A stretch of DNA of 31,199 nt from Smittium culicis (taxonomy: Eukaryota > Kickxellomycota > Harpellomycetes > Harpellales > Legeriomycetaceae), in NCBI GenBank assembly GCA_001970855.1, contig LSSN01006135.1, forward strand, positions 1 through 31,199. The letters run 5' to 3'. Made by a program: the position numbers and the translations under genes. Positions 11,401 to 20,459 of this stretch are shown one piece after another. Under the pieces are notes generated by a model. The model searched no databases, was not told where the DNA came from, and saw only the letters and a program-made list of their open reading frames with translations. Positions within the stretch are counted from its first letter, which is position 1, and each line of letters begins with the position of its first letter.

Positions 11401-11714
11401 TTATCTGTATATAAGCAAACTGAAAATTCCATTCTTACCTGATTTCAACTACTTCATTGTTAACTAAAATAAATATATAATTTAATCAAAATTTTTACCC
11501 TAAAAAGAATCACTTTTAGCAAAATCTGACAATATAAAGCTCAGTTATATATATAACACACTTGCTTATTAAAAACACGTCTATTTATATTTGAATACAC
11601 TTTATTCGTATAAAATTCGCTATTTGTGGGATAAAAATTTTTTTATAACTAGACTTAGTATACTCTTTATATACCTTATAGTTCCCATTATACTGTTAAT
11701 ATAATAATTAAAAA
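8461..11714. other. Long intergenic region with no supported gene
   Basis: The part at about 8500-9450 has somewhat higher G+C than what follows and carries a scatter of GCCAAT motifs on the + strand (8541, 8600, 9184, 9225, 9304, 9407). Open frames at 8934-9125 and 10086-10268 show no protein-like features and no compatible splice partners that I could find. A local GC-richer island lies at about 10331-10425. From there to 11714 it is A+T-rich with many short A/T runs, leading into the promoter of the GPI-protein gene. No tRNA or rRNA gene was found. Confidence 0.5.
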
Positions 11715-12908
11715 ATGAAGATATTTGCAAGTTCTGTACTAGTTGCCACACTGTTCTCGAGCACTTTAGGCTTAGAAACGAGCGTTGCTCCAAGGCAGTT
11801 AAACCTCAACGCGCTTGGTGCTATCAATAGTAAGAATATATATATATATAATAATGTCTTTACAATAAAAATCAATGATCTAATAAAAAAAATTCATAAT
11901 TATGGGATAATGAGATAATTAAATTGTCTACAGGAGCTAAATCACCCTAACGTGGCTAAATTATGCCCATCACATTACTAATAAATAATTAATTTAATAA
12001 CTATTTAAAAAAATAAAGATTTGATTCCTGGCGCCGGAGGAGAATCATCTTCAGCTCCTGCGAAAAGTTCGGCTCCAGCAGCATCACCAGCTCCAGCAGC
12101 ATCACCAGCTCCAGCAGCATCACCAGCTCCAGCGGCATCAGCAGATGCAGCAACTTCAGAAGCTGCCGGTGTAGCTGGCGTAGGTTCCGCAGCATCAGTA
12201 ACGACGAACGCGACAGCAGCAGCAGGTGTGGCAGGAGTAGGTGCAGCCACGACCACTGTTCCAGCAGCTTCCAAGACTGCACCTTCGGGCGTCGCCCAAG
12301 TCGGTCAAAACTCGACACTTGCCTCAGCTATCCCCGCTACAGCCGCAGCAGGCGTCGCAAACGTCGGGTTTACCTCGCTAGTCGCATCAAAGCCGCCGCA
12401 AGCCTCTAGTACCGTCCAGTTCCAAACGATCTTGGTGTCAACAATCCCTGCCACTTCGAAACTTGACGCTGTCGACAGCGTGATCAACGATATCAACAAT
12501 ATCATCTCGCCATCACCAACCGTCAGCTCAAGAGGCGGTAACATAGGCGATGCTACTGTCACTAGCATTGCTGGGTCTTCGGATAATTCCGGTGGCGTTG
12601 GTGGTGGTGGTGTTGCTGCTGCTGCTGGCGGTGCCGCTGCTGTAGCTGCTGCTGCTGCTGCCGCAGCCGCTGGTGGTGCTCCTGTAACTGTAACTAGAAC
12701 TGATAGCAACGGCAACCAAGTTGTCGAACAAGTCGTCCCAGTTCAGCAGCCTAGTTCCACTGCTGCTTCCCCTGCTCCTGTACCATCTCCTCCTACTGTA
12801 TCAATAGTTTCCTCATCTGCTCAATCAGACGCTGCCTCTACTTTCAGCTTAAACACATCTTTCTCCTCGCTCGTCTTTGCTCTATCTCTATCCGCACTGT
12901 TAATTTAA
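11715..12908 (+). CDS. Secreted Ala/Ser/Pro-rich repeat protein, predicted GPI-anchored; two exons
   Basis: Exons 11715-11829 and 12019-12908 join in phase 1 across a 189-nt intron. The donor is GTAAGA; a TACTAAT branch-site match lies at about 11975; the first AG after it is the acceptor at 12017-12018. The earlier CTACAG at about 11932 leads to an immediate stop. The product has 334 residues. Residues 1-20 form a secretion signal (MKIFASSVLVATLFSSTLGL). Next come an APAASP array (about 57-80) and four GVAxVG motifs spaced 19-21 residues (89-155). A middle part contains SVINDINNIISPSP, followed by a Gly/Ala tract (about 228-260), TVTRTDSNGNQVVEQVVP, a Ser/Pro-rich stretch and a hydrophobic tail (LVFALSLSALLI) typical of GPI attachment. 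No enzyme domain is visible. By composition it resembles O-glycosylated fungal cell-wall or surface proteins. The specific family is not recognised. It has no evident functional link to its neighbours. Confidence 0.8.
12072..12143 (+). repeat. 18-nt tandem repeat, four units, coding
   Basis: Four consecutive copies of GCTCCAGCAGCATCACCA encode APAASP, the last copy with substitutions. They lie inside exon 2 of the GPI-type protein. Near-identical units suggest recent expansion or homogenisation, and the copy number may vary between strains. Confidence 0.95.
12596..12680 (+). repeat. GGT/GCT trinucleotide tract encoding Gly/Ala run
   Basis: A dense series of GGT, GCT, GCC and GCA codons encodes a Gly-rich then Ala-rich stretch in the GPI-type protein. 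Open frames on the opposite strand here are shadows of this skewed composition. Confidence 0.85.
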
Positions 12909-14773
12909 AATTGTTGATACTTTATCTAAAACTTATCTTAAACAAGCAATACTACGCTATTCTGTTTGTACGTTAACATGTTTTTTCATTCGCTTCTTTA
13001 TTATTATATTTGATTATAACGCGAAAATATAAATTTAATTAACCTTTATTTCGTTTTTTTTAATCAATTAACACAATTTATAATATGATTATAACTATTT
13101 CTAATTAGCACACTCGATTCTTTGTGGAAATATTAAATAAAAACGTACGCTACGATCAAGTAATCTTATTGTACAAAATATACAAATGATTTTATTTGTT
13201 GTATTACATGAACATCGTATACGCTATAAAAGTCAATTTGAGATATTATAATTTCTTTATGCAAAATCATTAACTAGGCTTAAAAAATTGGCTCGTAATT
13301 ATACTAATGAAAACATGGCTTGGTAATATGAAACGCATTTCAAAACCAAGAATGACACTATGACTTTTAATATCAAATCTTGATGCGAAAATTCCTATCA
13401 TTTTTAAATGTTAGCCCACATCAATCTGATACTTGTATAATAAATTTTATTATAGCGTCTACACTGAACTATTGAAATAAATAAAAAAGTATCAATTTGC
13501 ACGAAATTTATAGAATTTTAAAAAATATTGTAAACTGAAAAAAAAAAATAACATCTTATGAGGCCAAATTTAAACGTGAATTAAAATATAAAAAGTCATC
13601 GAAGCTTCACCCCCCCCCCTCCCAATTTCTATTAAGGTTAGCTATAAATTTTTTAAATAAAATTATGTATATACCTTATCTCCCTTGAACGAATGTGCGC
13701 AATGTAATGAACTAACCGATTTTAATATCAAATAGACCATAAATAATAATAATAATTTTAACGTCTGCACAAATAATTTTTTTTTTTGGGTTACTTTTTG
13801 AGTGGTCACATAAGATAAGCGGCGAATTCAAAGATTCGCTATAAAACTTTATGAGTTCAAGTTGCATACAAGTTTGCTCCTTTTTTTTTTACATCGAGTT
13901 TCATCATCTAATACCAATTTTTTTTTTTTTTTTGGTTGTTCTGCTCGCAACAGACGATTTTGCAACTTTACACAAAAAACAATAATAATAATAATAATAT
14001 CACTTTTACTAGCAAAGTTTTAACAAGTTTTTTCTTCAAAATCTCATACTTTATGAAATAAAAAATTTCATGGTTAGACAACTCCCTCTCCCCTATTTAT
14101 TCAGGCTAAAAATATGGTGCTTGAAATTTCCAAAAAAAGAAAAAAAATTCAGTTTGCTAAACTAATGTCTCATAAAATTGGTGCTACAAACCACATTTTG
14201 TCTGCAAAATTCTGTTTTTTAAAGCGAAAAGAAAAATATCTTTATGTACTTAATCATTTCGCAATTCTGCTACAGTTTGCCATATTTTTGGTATGACTTA
14301 ATTTCATGATACAAATATTTTTGTAGCCAAGTGAATATGGCTACTTGGGCTGGTTTTTTTTTTTTTTTTGAGTGCAATAACCCACCCTCCCCACCGCCCT
14401 TTTTCTTTACAATAAACTAGCTTTATTATATTATTAGAATGCATTAAAATTGTCAGAATTCAAACTTTCAACCTGGGAAAGAAAATAAAAAGCTAAATGT
14501 TATAAAATCTTGAAATAAAAAATATTTTCATCTGGTTACAAGCACAAATGGTAATCAAAAAAATTAAGCGATATGAAACAAATTTAAACAGATTTAAAAA
14601 AAAAAAAAGATATGGCATGAGATAAAAACAATGTCTTTTTAATTATGATATATATTTTGAATTTATAAAAAGGTAGAAAAAATGCTATGAGCATGAGAAA
14701 AAAAAAAAAAAAATGGAGGTGGGGAAAAAATAGAATATTTATGATTGCTTTTTTTCTAGTTTTTTTTTTTTTT
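12909..14773. other. Convergent intergenic region between the GPI-protein gene and PMR1
   Basis: This is AT-rich DNA with no supported gene. It holds many homopolymer T and A runs, a C9 tract at about 13610-13618, an AAT trinucleotide run at 13981-13999, and C-rich patches at about 14082-14094 and 14382-14400. The 60-codon frame at 14114-14296 is Lys/Phe-rich with no recognisable feature and I leave it out. Confidence 0.5.
13981..13999. repeat. (AAT)n microsatellite
   Basis: Six tandem AAT units lie in noncoding DNA. A shorter copy of the same type lies at about 13741-13757. Confidence 0.85.
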
Positions 14774-17700
14774 TTAAACTTGTGAATCAGAAATATCAGG
14801 TGAGTATGAAGATGTGATGCTGAACTTATTTCCGGATTTATTGTATTTGGAGTAAGGTGCAGGCTTTTTTGAGGAGAAGAAACTGATGATAATCGAGCGT
14901 TTTTTGAAGCATTCATTGATGATAAGAACTGAGCTTGTGATCATGACTAGGAATAGGAGGTCGAAGAGAGAAAGAGCTTCTGTTTGGAAGATGGATTGCA
15001 AGAATGGCAAGTAAATGACACCGAGTTGACCGAGAAGCGATGCGCCGATGGCGAAGTTAAGAGCTGTGTTTGAGAAGAGACCGAGTTCAAAGATAGATCT
15101 GCTTTCGGAGCGGCAAGAAAGAGCGTTGAATAAATCGAAAAGAACAAAAGTAGTAAAAGTCATTGTTGTATCGCGGGCAGTGACAACTCCGTCTTTCATT
15201 TCATTGACGTAAATGAACATTGTCCCAGACAAAATGATTAAAGCTGATAATAAGATCTTTCGAATAACTTTTCTGTTTAAGATGGGTGCGTTTCTAGGAC
15301 GAGGAGGGAGTGACATGTTTGCAGCATCTGGAGGTTCAACGCCAAGAGATTGGGCTGGTGGTCCATCCATAAGAATATTGATCCACAAAATCTGCATAGC
15401 ATTTAAAGGATTTGGTAAACCAAAAGCGGTGGATACGGCAATCAGGGATAATGCAGCAACACTTGTTGAAAGTTGGAAGGTGAGGAAGTTTTGAATGTTT
15501 GCAAAGATAGATTTTCCTTCATCGATGGCAGCAAGAACAGTGGAAAGGTCATCATTTACCAAGATCAAGTCAGAAGCTTCTTTAGCAACCTCAGTTCCGC
15601 CTTGACCCATAGAGATTCCGATATCAGCAAGGCGAAGGGCAGGAGCATCGTTAACTAAAAAATAAAATATAAAAAAGATTTTTAGTGATGAATTTTAAAG
15701 ATAAGCTTATGAAATTGATTAAATTTATATCTAAAAGCATATATTAAGTATGTGTATTATTTAATTTGTACCTCCGTCACCCATCATAGCTACTACATCA
15801 CCATTAGATTGGAGAGCTTTGACGATTTTGACCTTGTGTCTTGGAGCCGAACGAGCAAAAACGGAAATACCATTAATTCTTTGAGCCAACTCAGCATCAG
15901 AAATGATATCGAGTTGCTTACCAGTCATGCAGCAGAAAGATCCAGAAGCAGAAGGAATACCGACAGAAGATGCGATAGCCAAAGCAGTGTCCTCTATTTG
16001 AAAAAGGTTGGCAATGAAAATAAAAATAAGTTATGGTTTGTCTTGAACAATATTTTAATTGGAACAGGGAGTATCTTTTTTTTTTCTTTGCTTATATATT
16101 AAACATGACCATGGCAAAAAAAAAAATTTTTTTTACGGCTTTAGCATTAATTTTTAGGGATTGGAACAGTAAAAAGAGAAAGTGAGATATGGAAAAAAGA
16201 AAAAAAATCTTACCAGAATCACCAGTGATCATTACGACACGTAATCCAGCGCGAAGTAGACTAGCAATGGTATTTTCAACACCTTGTCTTGGTGGATCTT
16301 TCATAACTTGGAATCCAATGAAAGATAAGTCGTTTTCAGAAGCGCCTAAAGAGGTAGCGACAACTCTAAGACCGCGGTTAGACAAATGTTCAGCATGTGT
16401 CAATACTTCGTTTTTAAGCGAAGGGGTAAGAGGTTTTATTTGGCCAACGTGGGAGTAATAAGTGGAGCAGTTTTCAATGATACTTTCCAAAGCACCTTTG
16501 ACGTAAGTGATGGTTTGATCGTTAGTATTAGAATTTTTGTTTTTTGCATTAATGGATTGAGAGAATTCTTGTTCAACGAAAGCTGGATATACGGTTGACA
16601 TGCGCTTAGCTTCAGAGTTGAATGGGACTTCGGATATTCTATTATATCTATCTCGCTCGTCAACACCTCGAATTTTGAGGGCAACGTTAAGCATGGCAAT
16701 ATCAGTAGATTGACCAATGAGCTCGTTTTTATCATTAACTTTAGCGTTATTGCACAAATTTCCAGATTTTAAGAGTTGGTTGTATGACCATGAAGAGGAG
16801 GCTTGGTGGATTTTATCATCAGTAATATTAATTAGGCCTTCAGTTATTGTGTATAAATATTGGACTTCCATTTTGTTTAAGGTTAGGGTACCAGTTTTGT
16901 CTACACAAATAACGCTAGTCGATCCCAAAGTTTCAACAGATGGCAGCTTTTTGCATATAGCTTTACGTTTTGCCATTTTGAATACGCCAACGGCAAGAGT
17001 AACGGTGACAACAATCGAGAGACCTTCAGGTATAGCTGCGACAGCTAAACTAACTAAATACAGCACGATAAATAAAACAATGGTGATATTTTAATAAAGA
17101 TGGAATATAAAAAGAAAGGGGGATTAAATGAAAGAAGAAAGTTGATGTAGTATTGGAGTGAATGAGGTAAGCAAAATTATTTTGGGAGGGAGAGGATGGG
17201 TAGAAGAACTTACCGCTGATAGTAAACATGTTCATCCAGCCGAGACCTTGAATGAGACCAATAAGCATGATGACGGCGATAACACCAAAAGACATGATAG
17301 ATAGTTGGGCACCAAGGGCATCCATACTTGTTTGTAGAGGGGTTCGTGGTTCTTCAATTTCCTGGAGCATAGAGTGGATTCTACCGAATTCAGTTTTACT
17401 TCCAGTGAAGCAAACGACGCCCTTACCATTACCGTTACGAATGAGGGTTCCCATGAAAGCGATATTTTGCTGTTCGTTGAAAGATTTTTCGGTTTGGGAG
17501 AAGTTGGATTGGTAAGACTGGTTGTTTATTTGGTTAGACATTTCGGAAGTTTTGAAGCGGGATTCACTTTCACCAGTCAGGTTACTTTCGTCGATTTCTA
17601 GATGAATAGCTTCGATGAGACGTAAGTCAGCAGGAATTCTATCACCAGTCATGAAAGTAACGATATCACCAGGGACCAGGTTGTTGACGTTGATTACAGT

Positions 17701-18093
17701 TTGGACGTTATCGCGGATAACGTTGCAGAAATGTGGAACTAGAGCGCTAAGGGCTTTTAGGGTTTGTTCAGAGCGGTATTCTTGAACAAAACCGACGGTA
17801 CTTACGATTAGGATAGCTAGAGCGATACTAAAAGCGTCGTCGTAATTACCAACAAGAACACTGATAACAGAACTACCAAGAAGAAGTAGAACCATTGGGT
17901 TCATGAAGACACCTTTAAAGAATTTAACGAAGAGAGATTCCTCTTCTTTAGATTCAAGAACATTAAATCCATAAATCGAGGAGCGTTGTCTAGCATCTGA
18001 GCTTTGCAGACCTGAGTTGGGATCAACCTTAAAATAGTTGAGGATATCCTCGATACTGTACCTGGCACAGTCAGAAGTTGTTTCTAGTCTCAT
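14774..18093 (-). CDS. PMR1: Golgi-type Ca2+/Mn2+-transporting P-type ATPase (PMR1/SPCA), four exons
   Basis: Exons 18093-17214, 17053-16214, 15993-15772 and 15654-14774 join to 940 residues, close to the usual PMR1/SPCA length. All three introns (160, 220 and 117 nt) are phase 1, with donors GTAAGT, GTAAGA and GTACAA. Motifs: TGES in the actuator domain (173-176); PEGL in TM4 (302-305, Glu303 as ion ligand); phosphorylated Asp345 in DKTGT; ITGDS/EDTALAI across intron 2; GDGVND (645-650) across intron 3; TM6 [13 protein letters not shown] with Asn740 and Asp744 as ion ligands. Val309 and Gln749 stand at the spacing of yeast Pmr1 Val335 and Gln783, the pair tied to Mn2+ selectivity, so Mn2+ transport is likely. 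By family it loads the Golgi lumen with Ca2+ and Mn2+ for glycosylation and sorting. Odd point: the TM4 motif reads PEGLS where PEGLP is usual. A Ser/Asn-rich insert (about 182-208) sits in the actuator domain. The Ser/Lys-rich tail after TM10 is not family-specific. Confidence 0.93.
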
Positions 18094-18638
18094 TTTTCTA
18101 TATATTTATGAAATGAAACGAGTTGAGGGTGGGGGGTATAATTTAATAGTAGTAAAGTTTATTTTATAACTAATAATAAAAGAAATTATTATAGGAAGAG
18201 TATGTGAAAGGGGATTATTTAGAGGATTTAAATATTCTCTAAGTTTGACTTTTAAAAGTGTAAGTTTAGGTCTAATAATAATTTCAATAAAAATGAATAT
18301 TTCGTTTACTAGAAACAATGAATACCTTATAGTATCGATGGGTTTAAATACCTTAGAAGCTAGAATATTAGGGAGTTGAAATGACCGGTAGTGATATTTA
18401 TGTGCAGCCTTCGGAATGAATTTGTGAAAAAAAAGTTAGTTATGAATCGAGTTCTATAAATAGATGTGTATGGAAACGCGAAGAGTTGGTAGAGTTATGA
18501 AGGGTCTCGAAAGTGGTTGTGGGACAGGGAGAAAGGCAGCTATCAGTAAAAAGTAATAAAAAGGCGAAGAGGGTGTTGATATAGATATTGAAGTAACAAG
18601 TTTATGAAAAAATATAATCGCTTCAGTTTTGAGTAAAA
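18094..18638. promoter_or_regulatory. Divergent intergenic region between PMR1 and the small two-exon gene
   Basis: The 545 nt between two divergent starts must hold both promoters. A G-rich tract on the + strand (about 18125-18137; C-rich in the PMR1 sense) lies about 32 nt before the PMR1 ATG. TATAAATA-like strings occur (for example around 18455). No specific factor site can be assigned. Confidence 0.4.
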
Positions 18639-19145
18639 ATGTCAGGACTTACTCTATTCAGCGTCGCTTTAGGATTTCTGTCTACGCTCTTTAGAGTCTA
18701 TTTCTATTTTTGCAGAGAGGCAACAAAAATTATGAGGGTATGAAAAATGTAATGAAAAAAAGTCTGAGGTTAAAAGAAGTATAAAAAAAGTACTTGTAAA
18801 CTTTGTCGCAGATTTTTAGTTTTTTTTTTCTGGCCTATAAGCTCAGCAGGCTAAACCCATAGATTATCGCAAGGAACACTGATTGGGTCTTCGGCTTTTC
18901 CTATTGTGATTTTTCTCTTTTTTTTTATACAATTAAAGGTATTGTCTCGACTCAGCCCAAAATCCACAATAAACCGAACAGCTTCAATTACTAAGCATAC
19001 CCTGCAAACCTTCGCTCTGCATCCCGAAAATTACCATCCCCCCACCCCCAGCAAAACACCTGTGAAATCCCCATTAGGAGCAAACACCAAGTCCTATCAC
19101 CAGCCTTACCACGGATCATCGGACCCACGTTCTACCTTTTCCTAA
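18639..19145 (+). CDS. Small putative membrane-anchored protein of unknown family, two exons
   Basis: I reconstruct exons 18639-18737 and 18939-19145, phase 0, giving 101 residues. The 201-nt intron has donor GTATGA and an acceptor AAAG after a strong pyrimidine tract (TTTTTCTCTTTTTTTT). The first exon is only 33 codons. It encodes a hydrophobic segment at about 4-24 (LTLFSVALGFLSTLFRVYFY, with one Arg) followed by CREATKIMR, so it resembles a signal anchor. Exon 2 encodes a Ser/Thr/Pro/Lys/His-rich, probably disordered tail (VLSRLSPKSTINR... to the TAA at 19143). Exon 2 is clearly richer in G+C than its surroundings, which argues that it is or was coding. I recognise no family. A strong donor-like GTAAGT at 19187 and an acceptor-like AACAG at 19150 downstream leave room for a different 3' structure. 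Moderate confidence that it is a gene, lower for the exact model. Confidence 0.5.
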
Positions 19146-20450
19146 ACAGCATGCGTGCCCGTAAAACCCTTAATCATTTTGCTTTTGTAAGTAAGCTTCA
19201 TGTCTCTATTCGATGCCATGTTCAGCTTGGCTATAATGCCGCTTGCTAGGGCATTCGTCTAAATACCACTGGGCTATGATTAGTATCTTTCACCAACTTC
19301 CACGTATATTGTAGAGAATCGATTATATAAACCTATATTTTAGCTATTGTCGATCTGTAGATACCAAACTTACGTTCAAATAGTTTTGTTATCGGCTGGC
19401 CTATTAGCTCTCTACATCTCAACCATAGGCTAGACAAATTCAAAAGTGCTAGTATTATAGGCTCAGAAAATAAATATTATACAATTTCTCTTTTATTATT
19501 TATTACTTCTTCGCCCATTCAGAACTCCCACCTAAACTTTTTAGCCAATAATCAATCGCTACATTTCTATTTACTGGGATTCTATTCGCCAGACTCATAG
19601 GTCCACACATATCCCTTGAATTAATAGCTACTTCGATTCGCCCTATTATTCTTAGTATTAACTCTGAGATTATCCAGACGTAGAAACAATGTTACTCGAT
19701 TCACACACCAGACAATTATCCCCATCCCCCACCTCCTCGCCCCTTTTTACCTCTCTATTCATCAACACATTCATCACACATCATCACTCAATGCTACTGA
19801 ATGCCCCTTTATTTATTATGACTCGCAAACTATTTTTATCGCCCCTATCATTTTACCACATGCCATCAGGCCAATGAGTATATGAATTTCGGGTTTTAAT
19901 TATCTAAACTAAAAGTATGAAGCAGTTCAAGAATTTATTACAAGTGTAGAATTTGCGGTACAATTTTGAAGAATGTAAACTTTATTTACACCTCTTTACT
20001 TCTTTAGCTTTATTATAGTTTTAAATTATGCACAAAAGCAAGTTTTAAATAATAAAAGAAAGTGACTCTAAATATGAGCCTCCATCTATCTTTTCCAATA
20101 AATTGCAACTCCTGCTCATTATCATCACACTAGACGAAATTAAATCCAGTAATAAACTCTGAGCATCAAAATCATACGCTACATACTATGTTTTAATGGT
20201 TCTACCCAAAGATTATAAGTCGAAATCAATATTCATCTCAACTCAATTTAATATTGTGTTTAAGCTTTAGAATAATTTCGCTCTCTATCTTTATCTTGAC
20301 TACCATGTTCTAAAGACACACAATTATTTGTATTTAATTGTATAATGAACTGATTCTCATCACGTCCAAAAGCAATGGCCTATCTATTTCCCTCTTCATA
20401 ATTAACAATTTACCGTTAAAATAATGTTTGGAATACACTTTTTTCCAACT
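19146..20450. other. Intergenic, moderate A+T, downstream of the small gene
   Basis: This transitional region has moderate base composition before the extreme AT block. The open frame 19689-19877 is His/Ser/Leu-rich with no recognisable feature. A GCCAATAATC string at 19542 matches the motif at 8541. A C-rich patch (CCACCCCCC) lies at about 20451-20459 at the boundary. No RNA gene was found. Confidence 0.45.
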
Positions 20451-20459
20451 CCACCCCCC

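Noticed and set aside
11930..11975. CTACAG as the acceptor for the GPI-protein intron
   Set aside because: Using it in the phase set by exon 1 gives a stop within six codons; the AAAG acceptor at 12018 keeps the frame and follows a TACTAAT branch site.
12001..12731. Minus-strand frames opposite the GPI-type protein
   Set aside because: Shadow translations of Ala/Ser/Pro codon repeats; the + strand has a signal peptide, intron consensus and GPI tail.
14114..14296. 60-codon Lys/Phe-rich frame
   Set aside because: Composition expected from AT-rich noncoding DNA; no motif.
19689..19877. 62-codon frame rich in His, Ser and Leu
   Set aside because: No domain or conserved feature seen; near the length expected by chance.
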